Assembly (NCBI GenBank): GCA_026770575.1
Contig: MU657191.1
Location: 134,569-198,568 of the forward strand
Length of the DNA stretch: 64,000 nucleotides
Reading direction: 5' to 3'
DNA from: Pelagophyceae sp. CCMP2097
Taxonomy: Eukaryota > Sar > Pelagophyceae
The notes beneath the pieces were generated by a model, which was not told where the DNA came from, ran no database searches, and saw only the letters and a list, made by a program, of their open reading frames with translations. Every line of letters starts with the position of its first letter. Position 1 is the stretch's first letter. Below are positions 1 through 10,659 of the stretch, piece by piece. Both the position numbers and the translations under genes were made by a program.

Positions 1-432
1 GGTGATCACGCCGGCCATGTGCGCGCCCTTCACCGCGACAAACGTGCCGAAGAGCTGGGCCCAGAGGATGAACGACGGCGCCTGCGCCAAAATGTCGAAG
101 CAGCCCGGCGAGAAGGAAAAGTCGGCCCTCGAGACGGTCCCTCGAGACGGTCCCTCGGAGGATTCGCGCCTCGCCGCAGCCGCTTCGAGGCGGCCTTTCC
201 ACCTCGAGTCGGATTTTTTTCGGGGGTGCGGGGCGCCGGGGCGGACGGGCACGAGCGAGACGGCGAGCTTGTTGCCGATGAGGAGCGTCGCCGAGCAGAC
301 CATGTATCCGGCGACGGCGACAACCGTCCTCTGATTGCGATATGGGCTGCCTGTGAATTAGGCATCATCAAGAGGCCGGCTGGCCGGCCGGCGAGGCAGC
401 GGGCGCGCACCCATTTCGTCGTTCAGCATCCG
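1..432 (-). CDS. Putative SLC35-type nucleotide-sugar transporter, N-terminal part (runs off the window)
   Basis: On the minus strand a short first exon (Met-Leu-Asn-Asp-Glu-Met) near 430 splices over an intron with a ttcacag acceptor into an exon reading VVAVAGYMVCSATLLIGNK. A second intron leads to FDILAQAPSFILWAQLFGTF at the window edge. Two hydrophobic helices, the first with a Ser...Asn-Lys pattern, resemble the start of SLC35/VRG4-like drug/metabolite-superfamily transporters, which move nucleotide sugars into the Golgi. Only about 70 residues are visible and the rest lies left of the window. Another EamA/TPT-family transporter is equally possible. The intron carries a small CTCGAGACGGTCC direct repeat at about 128-155. 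Confidence 0.4.
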
Positions 433-695
433 CAACCGGGTGGTGCTTGGGCTAGATCCGATCGCGCTCCACCCGCCGCGAAAAAACTTAAAATGTTAAA
501 CGTTTAGCGAGTTTACAATTTCACTTTCTCCTCCGAGTCGGAGCCGCAGCTTCGAAGCTGCACCGCCATGGCGGCCCCACCCAGGCGAGAAGAACAACCT
601 TGTGAGAAGAACACCCTGTGACGAGGACCCTGTGACCCCCGAGCACGTCCGTCGGTGCGGCAGACACCCGTTAAGTTCTGCGTGGCGGCGGCGTC

Positions 696-3600
696 TCACG
701 CCGCGTGGGGGAGGCCGTACGCGGCGACGCTGGCGACGGCGCCTTGCTCGAGGCGGAGGACGAGGACGTCGCCCGGCTGCGTGGTGCGGGCGGCGCCGAC
801 GGGTTCGAGGGCCACGTGCGCTCGCGCCTCGCCCCGGTCGCCACGCTCGCCGTCGGCGAGGTACGCGACGACAGCGCCGCCTTGGTCGACGACCTTTGCG
901 GCGCAGCGCGCGCCCGCCGCCGCGCCGTCGACACGCACGTCGACGCGCCGCAGCTCGTAGCCCGCCGGCAGCGCCGCGCGCCACCGCCCCGCGTCGGCCG
1001 CGGTCGCGTCGGCCGCGTCGTCCCCGCCCGCGGGCGCGGGCGCGTCGGCCGCGCCCTCATCGGGCACCGCCAAGAGCACCATGCGGACGATGAACTTGTT
1101 GCCCGCCGTTTCGACGTCGACGAGGGCGCCGCGCGGCCGCGGCTCCTTGCCGTCGAGTTGGTTGCCGTCGACGTGCAGCGCGCGCAGCTTCGGGCCGTGC
1201 AAGTCGGGCGCACATTTGCCAAAGAGGCGGTTTCCGCTGAGGAAGCAGGCGTCGAGCGATCGAAGGTGCGCCAGCGACGGCATCTTCGCCCGGATGCGGT
1301 TGCCGACGAGGTCGAGTGTGAAGAGGCGCGGGAAGGCGCCCGGCCGCTCGAGCACAGAAAGGTCGCCCGTCACGTTGGTGTATGAGACGCGGATGGAGAC
1401 GAGGCGCTGTAGCCCGGCGAGCGAATCTAAAGGGAGCGCGCCGCCGAGATTTAAGCGGCGGTCGTAGCCGGAGCCGACGACGGCGAGCGACTCGAGTGCC
1501 TCGAGTTTCGAAAAGGCAGTCTGCGGCAGTTCGCCCAAATCGCCGCCGCACGCCTCGACGTGGAGCACCTTGAGCGAGCGCGCGAGCGCCCAGAGCGGCG
1601 CCGCGTCGCCGCCGCGCAGCGGTCCGTCGCCGAAGAGGTCGTCGAGGCGACCCAGGCCGCCGACGCGCCAGAGGACGAGGTGAACGAGGCGGCACGTCGG
1701 CCGCAGCAGCGCTTGCCGGAGGCTGGCGCCGACGAAGACGTCTGGCGCGGGCCCGGCGGCGTTTGTTGACGCGTCGCCGACGAGCACGAGGCGCCGCAGC
1801 TGCCCGCCGCCGCAGCGCTCGGCGAGGGCGCAGGGCCGTTTCCGGTCTCGCGCGCGGCCGGCCGGGGCCAGCGCCGAAAACGTCGCCGGCGCGCCGCAGA
1901 ACGACGCCGCGTCGCTGTCGCCGAGGCGCAGCGATTCGGAGACGGCGTCGGCTGCGCCGTCTCGCGCGCGCGCCGTTTCGCCGTGCTCGATGACGACGTG
2001 GCACGCCAGGCCGCCGCACCGCACGACGGCGGCCACGGACAGCGCTGCTGGCGCGGCGCCGGCGCCGGGCGCGGCGTCGACGTCGAGCACGTCGAAGACG
2101 CACGACTCCCCGAGCGCCACCACGGCATGCCGCATCGCGTCGATGGACTCGCAGACGATTCGCGCGAACACGATCCCGACGCCGTCGAAGCGGCCGCCGT
2201 GCGCCTCGTGCGCCTGCCGCAGGACGTCGCCCAGCGACGCCACGGGCGACGCCAGCACGCGCGCCCCCGGCGGCGCGTCGTCGGCGCGGCCCGGCTCGTC
2301 AGCAGCAGCGGCGCGCGCCGCGATGGCGGCGACTTCGTCGTCAAAGGCGGCCTTGAGCAGCGTCGCGTCCCGGAGCAGCGCCAGCGCCCAGCGCACGTCC
2401 TGCGCGTCGGCCGTATCGTCGCTGAAGAACGCGCTCAACGACTCCGCGCTCGGCTGTTGGCGCCCGATGGCCGCGGCGGGTCCGCTGGAGCGCGCCCTGG
2501 GCGCGCCGTCCGCCCGCGCTTTCGCGGCCGCCGCGCGGAGGTCTTCGATGGCGTTGGAGCACGCCGGCCAGTCGCGCGACGAGGCGCAGAGTCTGGCGGC
2601 GACGTGGTCGCGCCGGACGCGCGCGGCGGCGAGGCGGGGGGCCGCGTCGTCGAGGATATCGACGTGCGCACGGTCCAGAGCGTCGGCGAGACGCTTCTCC
2701 TCGGCGGCGGCGGCGGCGAGGCGGGCGTCGCATTCGGCGGCGAGATTCGACAGCGTCGGCGCCGCGTCCATGTACTCGAGCGAGTCCCACAGCCGCCCGT
2801 CCAGCGATGCGCCGGCGCCGGCGACGAGGGCGCGCACGTCGTCTTGCTGTCGCGCGAGATGCCGTACGCGGAGCGCCGCGTCGGCAAAGGCGCGCTTGAT
2901 CGCGTCGCGCTCGGCGAGGCGCACTGCCGTCCGCGCCGCCGACCATGGTGCCTCGGCCGCAGAGTCGAAACCCGCCGCCGGCGAAACGGCCACTTCGCGC
3001 GCATCCGCCGATGGCGCGACGGCCGCGCCGCGCACGATTTGAGGCGCGGGCTCGGACGACGCCGGCGATGCGCAGAGGGCGCCGCCGCGGCAGTCGAAGA
3101 GGCGCCAACTTTCTCCATCGTGGTCGATGCGGCCGCCCGCCGCGCTGACCCACGAGACAAGGTCCGAGGATAGCCCCCGCCGCGCGTCCTCGCGGACGTA
3201 GAGGCCGTCGGCGGCGCCGCCGTGCGCGACGCAGACGGCGCCGCAGTCCGCCTCGCGCCCGCGGTCCGCGAGGAAGTCGTCGACGGTGCGGCCCGCGGCG
3301 GTGCGGAACGGCGCCGCGCGCAGGGCGTCGTCCGCCTCGAGCAGCGCGCCCTCGAGCAGCACGGCCTCGAGCCGCGCCGCCGCGGCCCCGTCCGACCCCG
3401 CGGCCCCGTCCGACCCCGCCGCGCGCTCGCTCGCAAGCGCCGCGGCGAGCCGCTCCTCGAGCGCCATATTCGCCGCGCCGCCGGCGAGGCCGTCGCGGAG
3501 CGACGGCGTGGCCGCCCGCGGTACGGCGCGGACCGCCGCCGCGCTGCTCGCCACGGCGCTGCGGCAGGCGGCCGCTGCGAGCGCCACCTCGACCGCCGCC

Positions 3601-4625
3601 GCGAGGTCCGACGCGTCGGTCTGCCGCCGGAGCGCGCGGTCGCGGTCGAGGTCGCAGACGGCGAGGACGAGCGCGGCGTTGTCCTTTTCGAGCTCGCGGA
3701 GCTTGAGCTCTGCGGCCCGGAGCTCGCCCTGCACGCCCGTCACCGGGAGCTCGGCCTCGAGCACGCGCGCACGGAGCGCGTCCGCCTCGCGCTCGAACCA
3801 CGCCGTCGAGGACCGGGCCCGCCGCGCCTCGGCGGCGGCGGCCCGCACGGCGGCTTCGCACTCAGCGTCGCGGTCGCCGAGGGCGCGGCGCAGGCGCTGC
3901 ACCTCGCGCAGGGCACCGTCGAGGTCCCGTTCCGCCTCGCGGTCGCGGCGCCGATCCGACGGCGGCGGCGCCGCCGCGTACGACTCGGGCCGCGGGCTGT
4001 GCGGCGGGTCGGGCGCGCCTGCGGCGGACGGCGGCGGGCCCTGCCGCGCCGGCGCCGGCGACGGCGCGACGGACAGCCGGCCCCGCGCGTACGTGCCCCA
4101 CTGCTCGGCGCCGGCCCTCGCGGGGCTCCAGCCGCCGTCGAGCGTGCGGGCCTCGGTGAGGCGCCGCTCCGTGCCGCTCGGCGACCGCGCGCCGCTCCGC
4201 GGGCGCTCGAGCCGGTCTGCGTCGAAGGCGCCGGCGTGCGTGGGGGGTGCGCCGGCGTCGGCGCGGCGCCGGTGCACGTCGGCCGCGGCGCGGCGGCCGA
4301 GGTCGACTGCCGTTTCGTTTTCGTCGTTGCGCGCGCCCGGCGCCGCGCCCAGCGCCAGGAGCGCCTCGACGACGCCCCGCGCCGCGCCGTTCCGCGCGGC
4401 CAGGTGGAGGAGCGTGTCGCCGCCCACGGCGTGGACGCCGCGCGGCATCGCGACGCCGCCGAGCGTCGCCGTTCCGCCCGGGCCCCGCACGACGGCCGCG
4501 CGGGCCAGCGAGGCCGCGCCTGCCGTGGAGAGGCCCAGGAGCTGCAGCACCGCACGCTCCGGCTCGCCCTGAGCGCAGTGGCGCAGGCACGCCGCCGCCG
4601 CCGGCGCCCACGCCTCTGTGCTCAT
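696..4625 (-). CDS. Ankyrin / coiled-coil / leucine-rich-repeat protein, single exon
   Basis: An uninterrupted 1309-codon frame, rare here because most neighbours have introns. The N-terminus carries an ankyrin-like unit (GGDTLLHLAARNGAARGVVE, then a second unit with DENETAVDLG). A low-complexity linker and a long Arg/Glu/Ala-rich probable coiled coil follow at about 220-350. A central alpha-helical Ala-rich region comes next. From about residue 1030 there are leucine-rich repeats (LKVLHVEACGGDL, FTLDLVGNRI, LRALHVDGNQLDG) of the plant-like type. The last 90 residues look beta-rich. An in-frame duplication GSDGAAGSDGAA sits near 3395-3420. The architecture suggests a protein-interaction scaffold; no catalytic motif was seen and no specific role is assigned. 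The ATG at 4625 is the first Met of the frame. Confidence 0.75.
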   Translation of the reverse strand: MSTEAWAPAAAACLRHCAQGEPERAVLQLLGLSTAGAASLARAAVVRGPGGTATLGGVAMPRGVHAVGGDTLLHLAARNGAARGVVEALLALGAAPGARNDENETAVDLGRRAAADVHRRRADAGAPPTHAGAFDADRLERPRSGARSPSGTERRLTEARTLDGGWSPARAGAEQWGTYARGRLSVAPSPAPARQGPPPSAAGAPDPPHSPRPESYAAAPPPSDRRRDREAERDLDGALREVQRLRRALGDRDAECEAAVRAAAAEARRARSSTAWFEREADALRARVLEAELPVTGVQGELRAAELKLRELEKDNAALVLAVCDLDRDRALRRQTDASDLAAAVEVALAAAACRSAVASSAAAVRAVPRAATPSLRDGLAGGAANMALEERLAAALASERAAGSDGAAGSDGAAAARLEAVLLEGALLEADDALRAAPFRTAAGRTVDDFLADRGREADCGAVCVAHGGAADGLYVREDARRGLSSDLVSWVSAAGGRIDHDGESWRLFDCRGGALCASPASSEPAPQIVRGAAVAPSADAREVAVSPAAGFDSAAEAPWSAARTAVRLAERDAIKRAFADAALRVRHLARQQDDVRALVAGAGASLDGRLWDSLEYMDAAPTLSNLAAECDARLAAAAAEEKRLADALDRAHVDILDDAAPRLAAARVRRDHVAARLCASSRDWPACSNAIEDLRAAAAKARADGAPRARSSGPAAAIGRQQPSAESLSAFFSDDTADAQDVRWALALLRDATLLKAAFDDEVAAIAARAAAADEPGRADDAPPGARVLASPVASLGDVLRQAHEAHGGRFDGVGIVFARIVCESIDAMRHAVVALGESCVFDVLDVDAAPGAGAAPAALSVAAVVRCGGLACHVVIEHGETARARDGAADAVSESLRLGDSDAASFCGAPATFSALAPAGRARDRKRPCALAERCGGGQLRRLVLVGDASTNAAGPAPDVFVGASLRQALLRPTCRLVHLVLWRVGGLGRLDDLFGDGPLRGGDAAPLWALARSLKVLHVEACGGDLGELPQTAFSKLEALESLAVVGSGYDRRLNLGGALPLDSLAGLQRLVSIRVSYTNVTGDLSVLERPGAFPRLFTLDLVGNRIRAKMPSLAHLRSLDACFLSGNRLFGKCAPDLHGPKLRALHVDGNQLDGKEPRPRGALVDVETAGNKFIVRMVLLAVPDEGAADAPAPAGGDDAADATAADAGRWRAALPAGYELRRVDVRVDGAAAGARCAAKVVDQGGAVVAYLADGERGDRGEARAHVALEPVGAARTTQPGDVLVLRLEQGAVASVAAYGLPHAA

Positions 4626-5060
4626 TGCGCTAAAATCTTGTCCGTTTCTCTTCGGACACCCTGGTTTTCCGACTCGGGTCAGAAAGTGAGCTTCGTGACG
4701 TCTCGGTGGCCGTACCCTTTTGGGCCAGCCCCACCCAGGTGGATCTTAAGCAAGCAACCTACGAGCTGCCATCCGATGATCGTGCACGGCGCACAACCGG
4801 ATGCTTTAGGGAAGGAGCCGATGACGAGGGCTTGCCTCGATGCGGCGCCGTAAGCTCGAAGAACCCCACTCGAGTTAACACACTCATAGAGTACGGGGCG
4901 CCTCGACAGCGAGAACGGACGACGCCACTTGTGGTCTTCCGCTGCGGGGCCCGTCCGATCTGCGACTCGCTCACCTCTCCTGGGCCTCCTTGCCGGGATA
5001 GAACCCCTCGCGCCTCGCCGTGAATGTGCCGGCACACCGAAAATTAAAACCGCCGCGGCG
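4626..5060. other. Intergenic stretch
   Basis: About 430 bases between the start of the ankyrin/LRR gene and the 3' end of the sulfotransferase, both on the minus strand. No convincing protein, RNA or repeat was recognised; it presumably holds the promoter of the ankyrin/LRR gene. Confidence 0.5.
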
Positions 5061-6084
5061 TCACGTCGAGGGCGAGCCGCGCGCGAGGCGGAGTGTCTCT
5101 GGTCCGTCGCGGTCGCAGAAGAGCTCTCTATACAAAGCCGTGTCGAAGCGGTTGCGGTCGGCGATGAGGGGCGCGGCCGCGGCGAGGAGCGCGTCGAGGA
5201 GGCCGGCGTCGGCGGACCGGAAGCTCTTGCTTGGGCGGCTGTGCGGCGCCGTCGACGGCACGGGGATGCCGAGCGACGCGGCCACGTAGGCGAGGAAGGC
5301 GGGCATTCGCTCGAGGCGGCCGACAGCTTCGAACTCGCTGGCGAGGAGCGCGCGCGCCACGGCGTGGATGCGCGCGTGCGCGCCGGCGTCGAACCGCAAC
5401 GGCTTGCCGCGCGCGACCCAGTGCGTAAAGTTATCCCCGCCCCACGTCTCCGAGCCATCGAGGCTGCCGATGAGGTACCGGGACTGCGCGTTTGCCGTCG
5501 CGTCGACGAAGTAGGTGAGCGTCTCAATCGAGGCGACGGGCACGCGCAGGCGCGCAGTCCGTTTTCGCTTGAAGCCGTAGAGATATCGGTAGCCCTAGCC
5601 TGTTCTCGCCACGGGCTCGCGAAGCAGCGTCGCGAGGCGGAGCTCGCAGCCGCGGGCCTCGAGCGCGGAACGCATTGGCCGCACGGCGCGGTCCAGCAAT
5701 TCGCCGACTCCTTCCATTCCGTGGTGCGACAATAGCAAATGCTTCGCCACCGGCGCCGAGGCGTTTAGTACGGCTTGCCAGTTGGCGTCGCCCATAACCT
5801 GCGCGAGCGACGCATTGCCTCGCAGCACGCTGTAGGCCCCAGCCGCCCGGGCCTCTGGCGTGAAGAGCCAGTCCTTGATCGAGGAGCTGCCGCACTTGGT
5901 CACGTGGACGATCCTGCATGAGACCTTCCGCCGCCGGGGGTCCGACGCCGGGCGCCGCGGCGCACCAGAGGACGCCGCACTTGAGCGGCGCGACGCGCTC
6001 CGGCAACCGAGTCACGCTGCACTCCGCCGGCGAGTCGTCGGCCCTGCCCAGCGATAGCAGAACCGCCAGGGGCGCGAGCCACAT
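5061..6084 (-). pseudogene. Secreted/Golgi sulfotransferase family gene interrupted by one in-frame TAG
   Basis: The start at 6084 gives a signal peptide or signal anchor (MWLAPLAVLLSLGRADD). A 52-nt intron (5914-5965, GTGCG donor) joins it to VLWIVHVTKCGSSSIKDWL, matching the 5'-PAPS-binding loop of Sulfotransfer_2-type enzymes. About 90 residues on, ATLLREPVART matches the 3'-phosphate-binding motif. The next-but-one codon is TAG (5595-5597). The same frame then continues GYRYLYGFKRKR and NAQSRYLIG, the latter a conserved element of this family, and ends at 5061. Either the gene is a recent nonsense pseudogene, the base is a sequencing error (TCG Ser would fit), or the stop is read through. 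It would transfer sulfate from PAPS to a glycan in the Golgi. Confidence 0.65.
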
Positions 6085-6150
6085 CACGCCAACGAGGCGA
6101 GCCGACGAGGCCCCGCACCGGGCTTTGCACCCGCGGCGAACGTCCACCAC

Positions 6151-7300
6151 GAGTCCATTCCTAGACTTGTCTGGATATGTAACACCGATTTGGGCCTCGG
6201 GTTATTTCCGCCAATTGCGGCGAGACCGGTCTTAAACGACGCGGCTCGGCGCGACTTGGCGGCTGGCGCAAACCCTTTTTCCCGTAGCCCTCCTGGGGCG
6301 CGCATACAAGCCTCCCATAGTTCATCACTTTTCTTGCAATTACAACGCCATCTCGCGCTGAGAATTCTCTTCTGCCGCGCGTTTGGGCGCGGCGGCGACG
6401 TCTCAAGGAGGATGCTGCGCAAATATCGACCGCGATTCGTGCCAGCGCCGCTTACGTCTTCAAGCCCCGGGCTGTGGCGGCGGCGATGAAGTATCAGCCT
6501 CCGGCAGCGTCGATGGCGAAATTGACGCCGGCGGTGGATGCGCGCGACGCGCCACGACGACGTACGGTCATGCGGTCGCTGCTCGTGCGGATCATGTTGG
6601 AGGACGGGCGCGACGCCTAGCGTCGTCGACGCTTGGGCGACTCGGTTCCGCGCAGCGCGGGCGAGTCGGTGCGTACGGCCGTGTCCTCGCTCGGCTTATC
6701 GGCGTCCATGGTGCGGCCCGTCGGGCAACTGTGCCCGCAGTACACTCGGGCAGCGTGTCGTCGGTGATGCGGCGGGGCGTGTCTTCGGCCGTCGCGTGGG
6801 ACCTGCTCTAGGGACGCGCGGCGGAGCGCGGCGGATGACGGCGAACAGCTACGGTCCCGCTGCGAGACACACCTCTCGTGCCGCGTGGTGGCTCATGGGA
6901 CGAGTCGTCCACGGCTCGTACGACCAGAGGAAAGCGGCTGCCCATGACGTCAAGCGGCGCAGCGCCGGAGTAGCCCTTGATCTCAGGCGCCATGCGGGCA
7001 CTCTGAAGTCATCAGTGCTTCGCCAGCGGCGCCGACTTGGCCAGTGACTCGCAGCACATCGAGGAGCACCTCCGAGGCTCTAACACTACCGTCTTGGCCC
7101 TCGGTAGTGTCCATCGCCACCGCCGGGCCGCCAAAGTAGACGCTCACGGCCCGCGGCCTGTAGGTGGCCAAATCGCACCCAACTTAGCACCCAACCTGCG
7201 CCCCGCGAAGCAGGACGCATCGGCGCCAGTCCGCCGCGCTGCGCCGGACTCTATAACCGACTTCCCCCAGCCGAGGGCTCCTTCGAAGGCGTTTGAACCA
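6151..7300. other. Gene-poor stretch, no supported gene
   Basis: About 1.1 kb without a convincing gene. Short minus-strand frames at 6983-7171 and 6808-6993 have protein-like composition but no recognisable domain and no clear splice partner, so they are left unannotated. The segment at 6151-6400 may be the promoter of the sulfotransferase gene. Confidence 0.4.
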
Positions 7301-8230
7301 ATTTGAAAAGTTTTAAAAAGTACGCCCGATTCGAGGTTATGGGCTACCTGAAATCGGTGTTATCCGATATGGATGGTAAAAGTAAGTTTCGCAAGAATAA
7401 TTATCAGTAAGTTACTAGGTAAGTTATGATAAATTACTTCTTGAGCCAGAGTAATTTACTTTAGTCGCCAAAAAAAGGAGCCCACAATCTAGATGTAATT
7501 ATCATCACGACGGCGAGCCCACCGCGGGCCATGAACCTCGGAGGCTGTGGAGCTTGAGAAGAGCGCGCTACTTTCGCAGTCTAATCGGGTCAGTAAAAAA
7601 TAATTTCTACTTAAAGGAATTCAAGTCCCGAAGAAGCAGAGGCCGACGGGGAACGCAAACCGGGCGCGCGCGCCAAGGCCCACGCGGGCCGTGGCGCGGA
7701 AAATCTCGCAAGGAGCACCGGGGCGGGCGACGAGCTCTCACTATTTGAAATATGCCAATAAGGGTGGATTTAAAGACGCCTCTATAAAGTAAGTTACCAA
7801 TTCTTATGATAAGACTTAGGAATTCCTAGTTATGATAAATTACGTAATAGGAATCCCTACATTGTAGGAATTCCTATACAGTAAGTTTCGTAAGATAATA
7901 TTCTTTGCTGAGTATATTATGATAATAATCCTTCCATATGTCTGGAACCCTGGTGCCAAAATCAAAATCGGATTTGTAATCCTCCGAAATCGCTACTATC
8001 AGAATTACCCAAAATTATCGACCGGGAATAGGGTATTACCGGTAAACGAACAATTTGCTTGTCATTTACCTTCAAATACCCTAAAATGCCATTAAAACGG
8101 GAGATTCTTACGGTCCGCAGTCGGCCTCGGCGCCGTCGAGGATCATTAACAATAGGTTATTAGTATTGGGGTACCCTAAACCGCCTTTGATTTCGGCACT
8201 GTCTGGAACAATCTGGTAGTCGGAGGTAAC
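7300..8230. repeat. AT-rich island with repeated AGGAATTCCTA palindromes
   Basis: Base composition drops sharply here to visibly AT-rich sequence. The palindrome AGGAATTCCTA(G/T) occurs near 7818 and 7863 and recurs at 8572. The word GTAAGTT recurs at about 7383, 7409, 7420, 7788 and 7880, often followed by a TATGATAA-like string. No gene was found. Similar palindromes pile up at 18180-18300, so this is probably a dispersed repeat family or remnants of small inverted-repeat elements. Confidence 0.6.
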
Positions 8231-8239
8231 TCGCCGAAG

Positions 8240-8530
8240 TGTCGCGACACGCTGCGACAGTCGCCGACTGTCGGCGACTGTCGACGACTATCGGTGACTG
8301 TCTGCGACACTCTGCGACACTCTGCGACACTCTGCGACACCGGTGCGACACTCTGCGGTACCGGTGCGACACTCTGCGACACCGGTGCGACACTCTGCGG
8401 CACCGGTGCGACACTCTGCGACACTCTGCGACACTCTGCGACACTCTGCGACACTCTGCGACAGTCGCCGACTGTCGCCGACAGTCGGCGACAGTCGGCG
8501 ACTGTTGCAGCGTGTCGCGACACTTCGGCG
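8240..8530. repeat. Minisatellite of a CGACACTCTG-type decamer plus CGACTGTCGG units
   Basis: The core (about 8300-8465) is a tandem decamer CGACACTCTG with variants carrying GGTACCGG or CACCGG. It is flanked on both sides by units of the GTCGCCGACTGTCGGCGAC type that are nearly self-complementary. The absence of stop codons gives open frames of 80-115 codons on both strands, all repetitive (HSATLCDTLR-like), so these frames are not treated as genes. The unit is 10 bp with no unique spacers, which excludes a CRISPR-like array. Confidence 0.85.
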
Positions 8531-8706
8531 ATTTACCTCCCTAGTAGGCGCCGTAGTACTCGGTGCATGTAGTAGGAATTCCTAGTACAATTGTACAATT
8601 GCAGGAATTATTTGGAGTCTAGTATTTGTCTGTAAATTGGAGCCCATAACCCTTTAAAACGAGACCCCAAACCCCCGGAGCCGCACGCCGTGTTCAGAGC
8701 CGCCCC

Positions 8707-9295
8707 ATGCGGCGGCTGGCGGTGCGTGCCCCCGGCGCGCTGCGCGTCTCTGCGCGGCGGCTGTCGGCGGATGGTCCGAAGCGCTACACGCTCACGACGG
8801 TCGCAGAGGGCTCGACCAGCCTCTCGCGCACGGCCACGGGCCACGACATCCGAACAGACCTGCCTCGCGCGTCCGGCGGCAGCGACGCCAACGCGGAGCC
8901 CGTCTACCTTCTCCTTTCAGCGCTTGCGGCGTGCGAGAGCGCCACGCTCCGCTACGTCGCGTTCAAGTCGACGCCGCGCGTCCGGTGCGTCCTTTGGCTC
9001 CGCGCGCCGGCGCGGAGCGGCGGCCCCTAGGATCGCGCGCGTGGACTTTGACCTCTCCGCGCACCGCGACGAGGCGGGTGCGCTGCAGCTGCCAATCGAC
9101 GTGGAACCTGCTGTGCCCTCGCGGCTCCTCGGCATCGCCGGCTCCGTCCGCGTGCAGACCGACGCCTCCGAGTCGCAGCTCGCAGCTCTCGCGAAGCAGG
9201 TCCACGCACGCTGCCCCGTCGCGAACATGGTGATGGCCAGCGGCTGCAAACTCGACCTGACCTTCATCAAGGCCGACCTCCCGCCCCGACGATGA
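8707..9295 (+). CDS. OsmC/Ohr-family protein, probably organelle-targeted
   Basis: Two exons, 8707-8984 and 9031-9295, with a 46-nt intron (donor GTGCGT, acceptor CTAG). The product is about 180 residues. Both conserved cysteines of the OsmC/Ohr fold are present: LLSALAACESATLRYVAFK in exon 1 and HARCPVANMVMASG in exon 2. Members of the family reduce organic hydroperoxides with a Cys pair. The first 20 residues (MRRLAVRAPGALRVSARR) are basic, lack acidic residues and resemble a mitochondrial presequence. The start at 8707 is chosen because it opens this presequence. The same-strand methyltransferase gene follows about 400 bp downstream. Confidence 0.8.
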
Positions 9296-9387
9296 CCGAG
9301 CCACGACCCACGAGCGCGCCGACCCCTATAGCCTCAATGGCCCTCTTCGAATCCTCGGCGGCCCCACTCCGGCAGCCGCTCCTTGAT

Positions 9388-9600
9388 GTTCAGTCTCGGC
9401 TGCCTCTTGGATCAAGTGGTTTTCTCACCTCTGTCTCTGCTCTTGGATCAAGTGGTTTTCTCACCCCGGCCCTCTGCGCTTGACAGATGGTGTCATATTT
9501 TCATGTCAACAGCCGCCCCTCGATGCGCAGTCTCGGCTGCTTTCTTGGATCAGGTGGTTTTTCACCCCGGCCCTCTGCGCTTGCAGAGAGCTTGTGGCAC
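9388..9600 (+). repeat. Three imperfect direct repeats downstream of the OsmC gene
   Basis: The word CTTGGATCA(A/G)GTGGTTTT is present at about 9411, 9443 and 9545, followed in two copies by CACCCCGGCCCTCTGCGCTTG. Spacing is irregular (about 32 and 102 bp). The repeats lie in the intergenic region between two plus-strand genes and have no recognised function. Short frames through them are repetitive and are not called. Confidence 0.7.
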
Positions 9601-9701
9601 GGGCGGTTTGGCGACTGGTAGCAGAACCCGGCCCGCGTCACTGAACTCGCGGCTCCTCCGTGGGTTGCCCTGGGCGTCGGCTGCCCCCGCGGGTCTCCGC
9701 G

Positions 9702-10659
9702 ATGCGCCTGCCGCCGCGGGCCAACTCGCCGAACAAGCTCTGCGGCGGCGATTTGGTTCAGTTCCCTTCGGCTTCAGTTTTTGACCGCGCTGGCCGCGCC
9801 GCCTGCGCAGCCGGCTGCGTCCAGCGCAAGGAGTTCCACGAGTCCTTCGCCGGCGCGCAGCTCGTCGTCGACCACTTCTTCAACGAAACCGACGCGGCCG
9901 CGCGGCCGTCGCACGTCGTCGACGTCGCGGCCGGGTGCGCCCGCCGTTGGCGCGCCCGCCGTTGGCGCGCCAGCCGCGCGTGCACGCACGCCTGTGCAGG
10001 CATGGCATGCTCGGTTGGCTCGTGCTCGCGCTGGTCGCGGCGCTGGCACCGCGCGCGCCGGGGGCGCTGCCGACGGTCTTCGCCGTGGACAGGCGCATGC
10101 CGCCCTCGGCCGCGGCGCTGCGCGACGCCTTCGTCTGCGAGTGGCCCGAGCTCGGGGCGCGGCACCGCTACATCGTCGCCGACGCCGAGCAGCTCGCGCC
10201 GCGCCAAGGCGCGCTCCTCGTCGCAATGCACGCGTGCGGAGGCCTCTCCGACGTGGTGCTGCAAAAGGCCGTCGACTGCGGCGCGAGCGTGGCCGTCGCG
10301 CCGTGCTGCCACTCGCTGCGAACGGCGCGGCTGCCCCGGGCGCGCTTGGATACGGCGTTTCGGCGCGCGGGTGAGGACGGCGACCTGGCCAGCGCGCTCG
10401 ACGCCGAGCGCAGCGGCCACCTCCGTGACGCAGGTGGGGCGACGCGCCGCGGCCGCCGCGCGGCAAACGCCGACGCGCCGTAGGCTTCCGCGTCACCGAG
10501 CGCCGCCTGGACCGGGCGATTACGCCTATGAACCGCGTCCTCCTCGGGCACGCGCCGCCGCGCCCCGAACCGCCGCGGCAGCGAAACGGCGCGCCCTTTG
10601 CCGGAAACGCCTTCCAACAGAGGCTACCCGAGCCGCCGGCCGTCTGGCGCTCGTCATAA
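9702..10659 (+). CDS. Class I SAM-dependent methyltransferase-like protein
   Basis: Three exons (9702-9934, 10000-10433, 10484-10659) separated by introns of 65 and 50 nt. Splicing restores the cofactor-binding motif I, VVDVAAGHGMLGWLVLAL, across intron 1. Further on come AVDRRMPPSA, then MHACGGLSD and AVAPCCHSLR, and finally AITPMNRVLLG. This set (ACGGL.D, PCCHS, ITP.NR) is typical of the Methyltransf_32-like group found in bacteria and eukaryotes, whose substrate is generally not known. The upstream FDRAGRAACAAGCVQRKEF segment also fits the group. Intron 1 contains a small tandem duplication (GCGCCCGCCGTTG). The start at 9702 is the most plausible in-frame ATG but is not certain. Confidence 0.72.

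Noticed and set aside
3222..4853. Plus-strand 543-codon frame
   Set aside because: Shadow of the minus-strand ankyrin/coiled-coil gene.
6500..7171. Possible minus-strand small gene (frames at 6808-6993 and 6983-7171)
   Set aside because: Protein-like words but no domain, no convincing junction and no homologous family recognised.
8240..8530. CRISPR-like array
   Set aside because: Tandem 10-bp units without spacers in a eukaryotic sequence.
8160..8572. Four overlapping ORFs of 80-115 codons
   Set aside because: All lie within the decamer minisatellite and translate to simple repeats.
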